A DNA stretch of 60,909 nucleotides from CAYJBP01 sp964368605 (lineage in GTDB: Bacteria; Bacillota; Dehalobacteriia; UBA4068). Numbering within the stretch: position 1 is the stretch's first letter; every line of letters begins with the position of its first letter. Location of the stretch: positions 1 through 60,909 of the forward strand of contig CAYJBP010000001.1 in NCBI GenBank assembly GCA_964368605.1, given 5' to 3'. Under the pieces are notes generated by a model, which saw only the letters and a program-made list of their open reading frames with translations, did not search any database and was not told where the DNA came from. Positions 8,390 through 18,234 of the stretch are shown here, piece after piece. The translations under genes were made by a program, and so were the position numbers.

Positions 8390-9250
8390 TTAGTTTAGTT
8401 TTGTCGCAATTTCGAGCAAGGCTTTTTCCAGCAAATCTTTAACCAAAACTTTACGATAAGCACCACTACCACGTAGTAAACTATCGCGCGGATTGGCTTC
8501 ATCATGCGCCAATTGGGCAGCATGGGCAATGGTTTGCGCATTTAGCTCTTGGCCGATTAAGGATTGAGCGGCGCCGCTTGCCATAAATGGGGTGGTAGCT
8601 ACCGGGGCTAAGGCAATGGCTGCATCGGTTACCTTATTAGCGGATAATTCAATTTTTACTGCGCAATTAACAATTGGCAAGGCCAAAGAATTGCGTGGTG
8701 CAATACGCTGAAAAGCCGTAGCATAACTGGTTTGCGGCAGAGGAATAATAATTTTGGTTAAAATTTCGCAGCTGGGATCAATTTTAGTTTGGCCGATACC
8801 GATAAATAAATCGCGCAATTTTTCGATGCGGCTGCCTTCGGCATTAACTATTTCACAAGAAGCATCGAGGGCAAAGAGATTAATTGTTGCATCAGCTGCC
8901 GGTTGACCATTAACAATATTGCCGCCAACGGTAGCAATATTACGAATTTGCGGTGAACCTACACTGCGGCAGCCATCGGTTAAAGCAGTTAACAGAATTT
9001 TTAATTGCGGATGGCAAGCTATTGCCGCATGGGTTACGCAAGCACCAAGAATAATATTATTTTCATTAATGGTAATTTCGTCCAATTGAGCAATATTGGT
9101 AATATCAATTAAGGCTTCGGCTTCAATATGGTCATTATTCAGTTCAATAACCAAATCGGTACCGCCGGCGATAATGCGTGCCTGATGCTCTTTTAGCAAA
9201 TCTACCGCTTCTTTTACGGTTTGCGGATAAAAATAATTTACTGTATTCAA
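8390..9250 (-). CDS. molybdenum hydroxylase, FAD-binding medium subunit
   Basis: This subunit passes electrons from the iron-sulfur subunit to NAD(P) or another acceptor through FAD. The FAD-binding segment AGGTDLVIEL lies near residue 28 and TVGGNIVNGQPAAD near residue 107, both hallmarks of the CoxM/XdhB/NdhF family. The length is 286 aa, as expected. It sits 17 bp downstream of the large subunit gene. Together the three genes encode an enzyme that uses water to hydroxylate a carbon next to a ring nitrogen or a comparable position. Confidence 0.92.
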   Translation of the reverse strand: MNTVNYFYPQTVKEAVDLLKEHQARIIAGGTDLVIELNNDHIEAEALIDITNIAQLDEITINENNIILGACVTHAAIACHPQLKILLTALTDGCRSVGSPQIRNIATVGGNIVNGQPAADATINLFALDASCEIVNAEGSRIEKLRDLFIGIGQTKIDPSCEILTKIIIPLPQTSYATAFQRIAPRNSLALPIVNCAVKIELSANKVTDAAIALAPVATTPFMASGAAQSLIGQELNAQTIAHAAQLAHDEANPRDSLLRGSGAYRKVLVKDLLEKALLEIATKLN

Positions 9251-9267
9251 AAGTCCTTACCCCTTTC

Positions 9268-11538
9268 TTATTTTTTTGCCCTAAGAGCATTATATACTTT
9301 TTCGGCGGTAACCGGTAAATCGGTAATCCTTACCCCTACCGCATCTTCGATGGCATTAACTAAGGCCGGCCCGGTGGGGATTAAGGTGGGTTCGCCAATG
9401 CCTTTAGCGCCATAAGGGCCAACCGGGTCATTACTTTCAACAATAATGCTCTCTACTTCGGGCATATCCTTAATTGTCATCAAAGTATATTGATGTAGGC
9501 CTTTGGATTGAGGAATACCGTTTTTAAACTGCATATTCTCATAAAGAGCCCAGCCAATACCTTGCGATACACCACCATTAATCTGGCCGATAACACCATT
9601 TGCATTAATAACCTTACCCACATCATGAGCTGCGGCCACCTTTAGAACTTTAACTTGGCCGGTTACGGTATCAACTTCCACTTCTACCCCATGCGCACCA
9701 TAAGAATAAGCGCTGGAATAATCGCCATAGCCATCGGCTGATGCACCAACGGTGGGCGGATCATAGTTGATATAAGCGGTAATTGTCATTGCTTTATTGG
9801 TACGCACAGCAATATCGCATAACTTGGCTACCGCAACATTATCGCTATCTTCATTTTTATAATAGACCTTAGAATCTTTAATATCCAAAGCGGCTTTGGG
9901 CCGTTTTAGGTATTCGGCACCTAAATCCAGTAATTGATCTTTAATTTCTAAAGCAGCCTTACGCACTGCATTACCGCCAATGGTGGTAACACGGCTGGAA
10001 TAAGTACCCAAAGCAAAGGGGCTTACATCGGTATCTAAGGGCATAATTGTAATATCATCAATATTAATGCCCAATGTTTCGGCGGCAATTTGCGCAAATA
10101 CGGTGCGCGAACCTTGCCCTAAATCAGCCTCGCCGGAAAAGACAAAGGTTTTGCCATCTTCGTGCATACGAATCATACAAGCCGAACCATCATATTTATC
10201 GCCGCCACGATTGCCGGAAACATGGTTCATGCAGGCTAAACCAATACCACGTTTAATTCTACCATTTTGCTCCTCAAGTGGTTTACGGGTAGCACGAATA
10301 GCTTGATCGGCTTTTTCGATACATTCGCTTAAGCCGCAGCTTTTAATTCGCCAGCCATGCAAGGTTAAATCGCCGGTGCGAATACAATTCTTTAAGCGTA
10401 CTTCAACCGGGTCGAGATTAAGCTTTTTACAGCAATAATCAATCATCGATTCTAAAGCAAAATGGGCTTGGCTATTACCATAACCACGGAAGCCACTGGT
10501 TGGAATTAAATTGGTATAAATTAAATAAGAATCGGTTTTGGTTGATTTAAAGCGATAAAGACAATCGGTACGAATGGACATATTAAGCAAAATTTTGGTA
10601 GCTGCCCAAGAATAAGCGCCGTTATCGGCTAAAATCTTAACCTCTTTGCTAACCATAGTGCCATCATTCATCATCCCTAATTTAACATGAAGCCTGGGGG
10701 CAACTCGCGGACGGGTGGTTAGCATTTCTTCTTTACGGGTTAAGATAATCCGTACCGGGCATTTGGTAATTTTAGCTAAAACAGCTACAATCGGATGAAA
10801 ATTACGCACCCAAATTTTTGCACCAAAGCCGCCGCCGATAAAAGGGGCTTTAATTTGAATATCGGCCGGCGAAATGCCTAAAGCTTTGGCAATTTCATTA
10901 CGGGCTTGGAAGATTGCTTGTAAGCCGGAATACATGGTTAGGCGGCCATCATTTTCCCAGTTGGCAATAGCGCCAAAGGGTTCCATATATAAACCTTGAA
11001 CTCGATGAGTGGAAAATGTTTGCTCAAAAATATGATCGCAATTGGCAAAGTCTTGCTCGATATCACCGCGCTTAAAATGGTATTCCTTGGCAATATTCGA
11101 TTTATTTTCCTCATGAACCAAGGGAGAATTTTCTTTGATAGCTTCATCTAAATCATCAACCACCGGTAATATTTCATAATCTACTTCGATTAATTTTATA
11201 GCCTGTTCGGCAATAGCTTCTGTTTCGGCAGCTACCGCTGCCACTTCATCGCCTACATAGCGCACTTTATCAACAGCCAACATGGTAACATCGGCAATTT
11301 CTAAGCCAAATTTATTGCTCGGGCAATCCTTGGCGGTAATTACAGCCTTAACACCCGGCAAAGCCCGTGCTTTATCGGTATTAATCGACTTAATTAAGGC
11401 ATGGGGATGGGGTGAGCGCAATATTTTAGCATGAAGCATACCGGCCATCGGTATATCGGCTAAATATTGCACCTTGCCGCCAATTTTATCTTTGGCATCG
11501 ATAAAGCCTTGTTTAGTTCCGATATATCTGTATTTCAT
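9268..11538 (-). CDS. molybdenum hydroxylase, molybdopterin-binding large subunit
   Basis: The catalytic subunit (756 aa) belongs to the xanthine dehydrogenase/aldehyde oxidase family. Conserved elements seen are FIGGGFGAK (~residue 235), GFRGYGNSQ (~residue 355) and the active-site GIGEP motif with the catalytic glutamate at E716. In E. barkeri nicotinate dehydrogenase the molybdopterin protein is split into two genes (ndhL and ndhM); here it is one continuous chain, like most relatives. Its start overlaps the stop of the upstream UPF0280 gene. The context (a hydroxynicotinate-reductase-like protein and an enamidase-like hydrolase in the same operon) suggests an N-heteroaromatic substrate. 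That is inference; the family also hydroxylates purines and aldehydes. Confidence 0.92.
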   Translation of the reverse strand: MKYRYIGTKQGFIDAKDKIGGKVQYLADIPMAGMLHAKILRSPHPHALIKSINTDKARALPGVKAVITAKDCPSNKFGLEIADVTMLAVDKVRYVGDEVAAVAAETEAIAEQAIKLIEVDYEILPVVDDLDEAIKENSPLVHEENKSNIAKEYHFKRGDIEQDFANCDHIFEQTFSTHRVQGLYMEPFGAIANWENDGRLTMYSGLQAIFQARNEIAKALGISPADIQIKAPFIGGGFGAKIWVRNFHPIVAVLAKITKCPVRIILTRKEEMLTTRPRVAPRLHVKLGMMNDGTMVSKEVKILADNGAYSWAATKILLNMSIRTDCLYRFKSTKTDSYLIYTNLIPTSGFRGYGNSQAHFALESMIDYCCKKLNLDPVEVRLKNCIRTGDLTLHGWRIKSCGLSECIEKADQAIRATRKPLEEQNGRIKRGIGLACMNHVSGNRGGDKYDGSACMIRMHEDGKTFVFSGEADLGQGSRTVFAQIAAETLGINIDDITIMPLDTDVSPFALGTYSSRVTTIGGNAVRKAALEIKDQLLDLGAEYLKRPKAALDIKDSKVYYKNEDSDNVAVAKLCDIAVRTNKAMTITAYINYDPPTVGASADGYGDYSSAYSYGAHGVEVEVDTVTGQVKVLKVAAAHDVGKVINANGVIGQINGGVSQGIGWALYENMQFKNGIPQSKGLHQYTLMTIKDMPEVESIIVESNDPVGPYGAKGIGEPTLIPTGPALVNAIEDAVGVRITDLPVTAEKVYNALRAKK

Positions 11539-12407
11539 TTAGCTTTACCTCTCTTTTCTAATATATAGTCATCGCTTAAAGGTGGATAGATGCTTAATTG
11601 CCCTTTAACAAAGATAAAGGCGGCTTTAATTAGGCCTAAATCATATAATCTTTGGGCAGCCATATATCCATTATGCAAAGATTGTTCAATCTCTAAAACT
11701 GATAAGTTGCCAACAGCATTAACCACATATTGGCCTTTAATATCAGTGTCATAAGCTAATTGTTCGGCTAAACAATAGCTTATTTGCTCGCTTTTACAAA
11801 CGGTGTGATTGGCAATATAGGTGGCTGCGGCATCGGCATAAATGGCATTGGCGGCTAAAACCGTTACTGCCGATGCTATACCTTTAGTTAAACTACGCCC
11901 ACCTAAGCCGCTGGTAGCAATGCCGCCAATTTGATTGGTATTATTAATGGTTAGGCCATAGCCGGCAACTCTTTGCGCCAAATCATCAATAATTCCAACC
12001 TTAAATATTTGGTTATTAGCCAGATAAAAGGCAATATCCCCGCCATTATTAGCAATAATATAATCGCAATCACTATTATTTTTAATATGATTAACCACCG
12101 TATCGCTAAAAGCGCCGGCCACACAAACCAAAGGCGTAAAGCTATTATCTTTTAATAGCTTGGTAGCGGCAATCATCTTATTTAAAATAGCTAAATCACT
12201 AATTTGATCGGGTATTTGAGCAATTGGTTGCTTTAAAATAGCCAGGTGCTCAGCAAGGCAATCTAAATCGGCAATTGCCTTGCTGCCACCTAATTGTGCG
12301 GCACTAAGGTTAACTATTTTATCCTTTTGGGCGCTGATAGTCATCGTAATCGGCCCATAATCAACCAAAACTCGCTGATCATCAAGAATTTTTAACCTAG
12401 TTTCCAT
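11535..12407 (-). CDS. UPF0280 / ApbE-like protein
   Basis: This 290-aa protein matches the UPF0280 family, which shares the fold of ApbE flavin transferases. The recognisable core is IIANNGGDIAFYL (~residue 137) followed by the IGGIATSGLGGRS segment, both typical of the family. No signal peptide is seen, so it is cytoplasmic. UPF0280 has no settled function. ApbE itself attaches FMN covalently to threonine in target proteins. In E. barkeri, 6-hydroxynicotinate reductase carries covalently bound flavin, and a homologue is encoded in this operon (15403-16932), so a flavin-attachment role here is an attractive inference only. It overlaps the molybdenum subunit gene and lies 8 bp after the TRAP binding-protein gene. 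Confidence 0.8.
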   Translation of the reverse strand: METRLKILDDQRVLVDYGPITMTISAQKDKIVNLSAAQLGGSKAIADLDCLAEHLAILKQPIAQIPDQISDLAILNKMIAATKLLKDNSFTPLVCVAGAFSDTVVNHIKNNSDCDYIIANNGGDIAFYLANNQIFKVGIIDDLAQRVAGYGLTINNTNQIGGIATSGLGGRSLTKGIASAVTVLAANAIYADAAATYIANHTVCKSEQISYCLAEQLAYDTDIKGQYVVNAVGNLSVLEIEQSLHNGYMAAQRLYDLGLIKAAFIFVKGQLSIYPPLSDDYILEKRGKAK

Positions 12408-12415
12408 ATTAATAA

Positions 12416-13435
12416 TTATTGAGCATTCTCCTGATAATATTTAACAGCACCGGGATGAATTTCGATCGGGCCTACTTCTTGCATGGTTTCTAGGTTTAAG
12501 CCGGAAACCGAGCTATGAATACCGGTGAAATATTCTAGGTTTTCATCAATCGATTTAACGATATTATAAGCTTCTTCATCGCTTAAATCATCGCTGGCAA
12601 ATAAAACAACGGTAGCGGCTACGGTAGGAACATCTTCGGTTAAGAAAGGATATTGGTCTTTGGGGATAACAGTACGTACGGTGCCTAATTGAGCATTAAC
12701 GGTTTCGATAGCTTCTTCGCTCATTGGCAATAAGGTTAAATCTAAAGTGGTCGAAGCATCAATAATATGGGAAGATGGATATTGCATAACATTGGAATAA
12801 GCTTCGATTTTGCCATCGCGCATTAAGTCAAAAGAAGAACCCATCGACATATAGTCAACGCTACCACCCCAAGCAGCTAAATCATCATAGCTGATGCCAT
12901 TGGCTTCTAAGCAAGCTTTACCTACGATTTCCATAAAAGAATCAACGGTGTTTAAGTTCATGGCTAAAGGATATTGTTGATCGGCGATATCTTGGAAAGA
13001 GGTAATGCCAGTATCGGTTTTAATTACAAAATGCTGAGCGGCTTCTCCATATAAAACGGTTAGAGCTTTTAAGTTGGTTAAAGGAGTATTAAAGGGAGCT
13101 TCGCCATTGGCAGCCATATTAATTAAGCTGGAATGGGCAATACCCAATTGAACACTGCCGGTACTAACCAAAGCAATATTGGCAGCCTCTTGGCCTACTT
13201 CATAAGCAACTACGGCGCTATCATTACTACGACGAATAACTTCGCCTACACCTTCGCCAATCGAAGCCCAAGCTCCGCCAATCGAGCCACCAACAATTGT
13301 TAAGTTCATCGAACCGCCACTGCTTGCGCCTTCTTCAGCGGGGTCATCTGCGCCGCCACCGCAGCCAACCATTAAACCTAAGGATAAAGCTAAAATCATA
13401 ACTACCAAAGCTGCCTTTTTTAATGTGTTTTTCAT
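12416..13435 (-). CDS. TAXI-family TRAP transporter solute-binding lipoprotein
   Basis: This 339-aa extracytoplasmic binding protein has a lipoprotein signal peptide with lipobox LMVGC (Cys25), followed by a Gly/Ser/Glu-rich linker. The TAXI fold shows as LTIVGGSIGGAWASIGEGVGEVIRR near residue 45. TRAP transporters import organic acids with an ion gradient. The fused membrane subunit is encoded directly upstream. A good AGGAGG site precedes the ATG. TAXI proteins are thought to bind small carboxylates such as glutamate or dicarboxylates, so the imported catabolic substrate is probably an acid. Confidence 0.92.
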   Translation of the reverse strand: MKNTLKKAALVVMILALSLGLMVGCGGGADDPAEEGASSGGSMNLTIVGGSIGGAWASIGEGVGEVIRRSNDSAVVAYEVGQEAANIALVSTGSVQLGIAHSSLINMAANGEAPFNTPLTNLKALTVLYGEAAQHFVIKTDTGITSFQDIADQQYPLAMNLNTVDSFMEIVGKACLEANGISYDDLAAWGGSVDYMSMGSSFDLMRDGKIEAYSNVMQYPSSHIIDASTTLDLTLLPMSEEAIETVNAQLGTVRTVIPKDQYPFLTEDVPTVAATVVLFASDDLSDEEAYNIVKSIDENLEYFTGIHSSVSGLNLETMQEVGPIEIHPGAVKYYQENAQ

Positions 13436-13462
13436 GATAAATCCTCCTAATATTTTAAATTT

Positions 13463-15388
13463 TTATTGAGCCATAGTTTGATTTTTTGCAGGTTTTTTAC
13501 CAACAAATTGTAAAACAAGAATTGCAATAAAAATTGCTAAACCGATATAATCGGTCATTGCACCGGGATACATCATCATAATACCAGCCCCAAACAGCAA
13601 AATTCTAAATAAAATATTAACCTTTTTACGTAACCAGCCTTCAATGCCGGCACTTAATGAGTATACCCCGATTAAGCAGGTAAAGATTAGCCAAACTGTA
13701 GAGAAGGTAATATTATCTAAAGAAATAAGCATTGCCGGCTGCAAAACAAACATAAAGGGAACAATAAATGATACTATGCCCAGCCAGCAGGCCTGCCAGC
13801 CGATTTTGGTGGCATTAGCATCGGCAATTCCGGCTGCGGCATAACTGGCCACGGCAACCGGCGGAGTAATGGCCGAAACAGTGGAGAAATAAACTACAAA
13901 CATATGAGCAGCCATAGGGGTAACCCCTAATTCGTATAAAGAAGGAATGGCTAAGGCCGCGGTTAAGGCATAAGCGGCCGCAACAGGCATACCCATACCG
14001 AGCAAGATGCATAAAGCAGCGGTAATAATTAATGCGATTAAAACACTATCGCCACCTAAGCTTAAAACTAAGCTGGCAATTTTGCCGCTTAAGCCGGTAA
14101 TCATTAAGCCATTGATTACAATACCGGCAATTGCGCAAGACATTGAGATAATAATAGCTTGCAAAGCGCCGTCTTCTAAAGCTTTAATGATTTTGGTTAA
14201 AGACATGCGGGTATTTTTGCGGAAATAACTGCATATAATTACGCAAACAATCCCGGCTACCGCAGCTAAGGATGGGGTAAAACCTTGCAAAATCATAGCC
14301 ACCAATACAATTAAGGGGATAAGGAATTGCACGCCTTCTTTTAAGGTTTTTTTCAAATCGGGCAATTTATCCGGCTCGATGCCTTTTAGGCCGATTTTTT
14401 TGGCACGGAAGTGAACCATAAAACCTAAAGCTAGGAAGTATAAAATACCAGGTACCATAGCAGCAATGGCAATATCGCGATAGGGAATACCGGCCATTTC
14501 AACCATCAAAAAGGCGGCAGTACCCATAATCGGCGGCATTACCCCGCCCCCGGTAGAAGCAACTGCGCAAACAGCGCCGGAGAATACCGGATCGTAGCCG
14601 ATTTTTTTCATCATCGGGATTGTAAAAGAGCCGGTAGTTGCAACATTGGCTGTAGGCGAACCATTAATCATGCCAAATAATGCACTGGAAACAATAGACA
14701 CTTTACCTGCACCACCGGTATATTTACCGGCTGCGGCCATCGAGAAATTATAAAAGAAATCTCCCGCGCCCGAATAATTAAAAAATGAGCCGAATAAGCA
14801 AAACAAGAACACATAAGTGGATGATACCGCTAAAGGTGATGAGAAAATACCATTGCTGGTAAACAGCAATTGGTCAAGCACATGAAGCGGCTCGATATAG
14901 CGATGGTTTAAATAACCGGGGATAAGATGCCCAAAAAAGGCATAAAGCAAAAAGATTAGCGCAATCGTTGGCAAAACCATGCCCATTGTGCGGCGAGTAC
15001 CGTCAATAACCAATACGCCAATAATAATTGCCGAAATTATATCCATCGGGAATAAGGGGTCGATTTGCGGCCAGCGTAATAGGTAAACACCAACTTGTGT
15101 AGAATAATAAATGCCGGCAATTAAAGCTAAGGCAGCAATTATATAATCCACTATAGATGCTTTTTTACGATCAGCCCCCATAAATGGCGTATACATAAAA
15201 TAGCATAAAATCATGATAAATGTTAGGTGAATACTATAATGCAAAAGAGGTTGAATAGATGATAAGGTGCTTTGCCAAATTTGATATAAAGACATAATAA
15301 CAGCCAAAGTGGTAACAATCTTTTTATCAAGTCCGCTAAGTTGCCTTTTTTGTCCGCCTTCCCAGAAGGCCTTTAGTTTATCTTTCAA
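13463..15388 (-). CDS. TRAP transporter fused permease (DctQM-type)
   Basis: This 641-aa polytopic membrane protein is of the TRAP 4TM/12TM fused family that pairs with TAXI binding proteins. Visible hallmarks are many hydrophobic segments, the conserved SPTANVATTGSFTIPMMKK stretch and GGGVMPPIMG around residues 245-290, and a GMGMPVAAAYALT motif near residue 475. It uses an ion (Na+ or H+) gradient to import the acid captured by the binding protein. It is 14 bp downstream of the hydroxynicotinate-reductase-like gene, so uptake and catabolism are co-expressed. Confidence 0.92.
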   Translation of the reverse strand: MKDKLKAFWEGGQKRQLSGLDKKIVTTLAVIMSLYQIWQSTLSSIQPLLHYSIHLTFIMILCYFMYTPFMGADRKKASIVDYIIAALALIAGIYYSTQVGVYLLRWPQIDPLFPMDIISAIIIGVLVIDGTRRTMGMVLPTIALIFLLYAFFGHLIPGYLNHRYIEPLHVLDQLLFTSNGIFSSPLAVSSTYVFLFCLFGSFFNYSGAGDFFYNFSMAAAGKYTGGAGKVSIVSSALFGMINGSPTANVATTGSFTIPMMKKIGYDPVFSGAVCAVASTGGGVMPPIMGTAAFLMVEMAGIPYRDIAIAAMVPGILYFLALGFMVHFRAKKIGLKGIEPDKLPDLKKTLKEGVQFLIPLIVLVAMILQGFTPSLAAVAGIVCVIICSYFRKNTRMSLTKIIKALEDGALQAIIISMSCAIAGIVINGLMITGLSGKIASLVLSLGGDSVLIALIITAALCILLGMGMPVAAAYALTAALAIPSLYELGVTPMAAHMFVVYFSTVSAITPPVAVASYAAAGIADANATKIGWQACWLGIVSFIVPFMFVLQPAMLISLDNITFSTVWLIFTCLIGVYSLSAGIEGWLRKKVNILFRILLFGAGIMMMYPGAMTDYIGLAIFIAILVLQFVGKKPAKNQTMAQ

Positions 15389-15402
15389 AAAAACCCTCCG
15401 TC

Positions 15403-16932
15403 CTATTTTTTCAAACTAATATGTTCATAGCGTCCTTCGGTAATTACATCTGCCATGGGCCTTACCGATTTTATATGGCCGCCGATTTGAGCATATTTTT
15501 CTTTGGTAATCGTATACTCAATTGGGGCAACAATGGCCGGCGAGGCAGTATAGCTAAAGGGATTATCGAGCATTTTTTCAACATCGGCCAAGAAGGTAAT
15601 GCCGCCGCCGGGCATAACAAAGGTTTCGGCGCCACCAATGCTTAAAACAGCATCGCCTCGATGTACGGCTTGGGTTAGTTTAATCGGGTCTACCGTAACC
15701 CCAACCCGAGCACTACCACCAACCCCGGCATAATACATCAAAGAAACCTTACTATCTTCGCAGTTATTGGCAGCCATGGCTCTAAATTCTTCTAATTCGG
15801 GGAAGATATCTATTTGTTGCGGCTTGCCATTTTCGTCTACCTCGAATAAAGCAATTTGACGCCAGGTGGTTTCGGCAATTAAAATTTTCATGCCAACTTT
15901 TGCTACCGACATATCAATATCTTTAATTGCTTCAATCGGATGATTGATATTGGTGCCACCCCAGCCTTCGCCATGATCGAAGAAATAGCGTCCCGGGGTA
16001 GCAAAACGGCCAACCGGAGTAACGCCGCTGGGCGGTAATTGTTCGGCCCCTGCCGGATGATGGGTGAATAAACCGGTAATATGATGGTCGATAATAATTG
16101 CTTCGTCGATTAATTTGCCCAAATATTTAGCAAATAAACCACAGCAAGCGCCACCGCAACCAACTCGCATTTTAGTATCAACTTCGCCATTGATAACTGG
16201 GTGTTGGCCAACGGTTAATTGCAATGTTGCGCCATCATCTACCTTTAATTCTACGGTTTTCTTATTGCCTAAATCGGCCATTACCTTAACTACTGTCATG
16301 CCATGCGGGCCTTTAACCCGGTTAACACCGCCGATAATAATCATTTGCGAACCATACTGTTCGGTACTGATAATACCAACTTCTTTGCCATTGCAACGTA
16401 CCAAGGCCGATTCTTTGCCGATATAGCTATTGGTATCGATTTTAAGCATCATCGTGCTATAGGTAATCGGGGCTTCGGTAACCACGGTTACTACATCAAA
16501 ATCATCAAATTTATCTTCGACGATATAAGGTGCCGGCTTATAATCAGGATAAGCTGCCCCTGCGCCAACGGCAGTAATAATCGGGCGCTCTAAAGCAATT
16601 TGTTCGGCATCGCGCTTGTTTTCGGCCGGGATTTGCAAAGGACGATTACGGAAAAGTTGGCCATTATCATAAGTAAAGCGCTTACATGCCCCTTCTTTAC
16701 CGGCCGGAATTTGACATTTAACCCCGCAATTGCGGCAAATAATATAATCTTCACATTTAGGCTCAACCGTTTTTAAAGCTTCAAATTTACATACCTTGGT
16801 ACAGGTTATACAATGGACACAATCATCATTGATCACAGCTTTTTTACTAGAGTTAAGCTCAATTGCTTGCATTGGGCAAACCTGAATACAAGCCTTACAA
16901 CCTTTACAATTTTCTGCAATTACAGCGAGCAT
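15403..16932 (-). CDS. 6-hydroxynicotinate reductase-like flavo-iron-sulfur protein
   Basis: This 509-aa protein resembles the 6-hydroxynicotinate reductase (Hnr) family of anaerobic nicotinate catabolism, which reduces a hydroxypyridine ring to a tetrahydro-oxo product. It starts with a two-cluster ferredoxin domain (C9, C12, C15, C19 and C38, C41, C44, C48). A further cysteine group (C60, C66, C69, C73, C83) could hold a 2Fe-2S centre. VGCGGACCG lies at 257-265. The E. barkeri enzyme contains covalently bound flavin, one 2Fe-2S and two 4Fe-4S clusters, which fits this pattern. A DGAT tetrad at 233-236 resembles the end of the ApbE flavinylation motif. It is encoded between the ammonia-lyase and the TRAP permease. 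The ring it reduces is unknown. Confidence 0.8.
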   Translation of the reverse strand: MLAVIAENCKGCKACIQVCPMQAIELNSSKKAVINDDCVHCITCTKVCKFEALKTVEPKCEDYIICRNCGVKCQIPAGKEGACKRFTYDNGQLFRNRPLQIPAENKRDAEQIALERPIITAVGAGAAYPDYKPAPYIVEDKFDDFDVVTVVTEAPITYSTMMLKIDTNSYIGKESALVRCNGKEVGIISTEQYGSQMIIIGGVNRVKGPHGMTVVKVMADLGNKKTVELKVDDGATLQLTVGQHPVINGEVDTKMRVGCGGACCGLFAKYLGKLIDEAIIIDHHITGLFTHHPAGAEQLPPSGVTPVGRFATPGRYFFDHGEGWGGTNINHPIEAIKDIDMSVAKVGMKILIAETTWRQIALFEVDENGKPQQIDIFPELEEFRAMAANNCEDSKVSLMYYAGVGGSARVGVTVDPIKLTQAVHRGDAVLSIGGAETFVMPGGGITFLADVEKMLDNPFSYTASPAIVAPIEYTITKEKYAQIGGHIKSVRPMADVITEGRYEHISLKK

Positions 16933-16942
16933 TTTATCACCT

Positions 16943-18193
16943 CTAAATTTCTTTATTTAGTTTGGCCGAGAATATTTTTAATAAGCGTTGCTGCTCATTA
17001 TTAACAATCATAACCCCTTCATCAACGCCCATGCCCGGCTTGCCGGCCATGGCAAAAGGCTTGGTGGCTACTGCTAAGTTTACGCAAACCAAGGCCGATT
17101 TATCGGTTTCATTGCAAGTACCGCCCTGATAGGCTAAAACATTATTCTTTTTGCAGTATAAAACCGCATCGATAATATTATTAATGCCACCTAAATCGAT
17201 GGTTTTAACCTGAATCATATCTGCGCCTTTGGCATCAACCCATTCGATAATCTGCTCATAGGTATTGGCATATTCATCAATAATCAATTTTAGCTTAGAG
17301 CCATTGGCTACTAATTTTTCTTTAAGATATTTCATGCCGGCTAATTGCTTATCATTAGATTTTAAGTCAATCGGCATTTCGATAAATACTTCATACGGTT
17401 GGCAGGCTTCTTCTACTTTTAGCAAATAATCCACAACTTTGTCTAAATCGTCATTAAAAGCATAGCCGATACAACCATAAACATCATAGCGCATAACCGG
17501 ATTATAATTAGGATCGCCAATTTCGACAATGCGGTTTTTAACCCATTTAACCCAGTCTAAGAAGATTTGGCCATCATTACCTAATTTGCTGGCTACATTA
17601 TTGATTAAGCCATGTGGCATCATGCCCACTTCTTTTAAAATCATTTTATCAACATTTGTATAACGCTCATCGCCTGATTGAGCATTGATTCGCACCGGGG
17701 TTATATCCATTTCCAGGCCGTATTCATCCAAAACAACTTCGCTCATGGTAATATGGCGATCTTTGGCTACGGTTTCTAAAATAGCTTGGGTTACCCCGTA
17801 GCGAATGGAGGCCGGTAATTGCTCGCCATCAAATAATTTGCGGTCGAATTCTTCGGCAGTTTCTTTAAAACGCTTGATATCTTGGCCTTCAAACATGGCA
17901 GGCACATATTTTTCGATAACTTTAATTAAATCTTTGGCCGTATTGGGCACTTCGCGGCCGCCGGAAGCAGCGTATTGAGCTACAGCGCAATCCCCGTAAG
18001 CCACCTCGCCGTTTTCCAAATAAAACATTACCGATACAGCTTGGCCGGGTTGACGAATGGTTTTAAATCCTTTGGTGGCCGGTTCGCCTTTATAAACAAA
18101 ACCATCTTCTTGAGCACCTCTTTTAATAGCCTCCTTATCATCCATGTAAAAGCCGGTCATACATTCTGTGCATAATACCTTTACTACCTTCAT
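16943..18193 (-). CDS. mal: methylaspartate ammonia-lyase
   Basis: This enolase-superfamily enzyme removes ammonia from 3-methylaspartate to give mesaconate. The 416-aa length matches the family (Clostridium tetanomorphum enzyme, 413 aa) and similarity is obvious end to end. Catalytic and substrate residues are kept: H194 (in MMPHGLIN), Q328 and K330 (in QVKTIDLGG), T359-C360 (in QGGTCNET). The Mg2+ ligands are D237, E272 and D306. In glutamate fermenters this gene follows glutamate mutase; no mutase gene is in this window. Here it sits between the amidohydrolase and the hydroxynicotinate-reductase-like gene, so 3-methylaspartate or a related 3-substituted aspartate should arise from another route. 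The family call is firm; the exact substrate is inferred. Confidence 0.9.
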   Translation of the reverse strand: MKVVKVLCTECMTGFYMDDKEAIKRGAQEDGFVYKGEPATKGFKTIRQPGQAVSVMFYLENGEVAYGDCAVAQYAASGGREVPNTAKDLIKVIEKYVPAMFEGQDIKRFKETAEEFDRKLFDGEQLPASIRYGVTQAILETVAKDRHITMSEVVLDEYGLEMDITPVRINAQSGDERYTNVDKMILKEVGMMPHGLINNVASKLGNDGQIFLDWVKWVKNRIVEIGDPNYNPVMRYDVYGCIGYAFNDDLDKVVDYLLKVEEACQPYEVFIEMPIDLKSNDKQLAGMKYLKEKLVANGSKLKLIIDEYANTYEQIIEWVDAKGADMIQVKTIDLGGINNIIDAVLYCKKNNVLAYQGGTCNETDKSALVCVNLAVATKPFAMAGKPGMGVDEGVMIVNNEQQRLLKIFSAKLNKEI

Positions 18194-18234
18194 TTGTTAC
18201 ACTCCCTTAATCTTTAATATTTTATAAAATTTTG

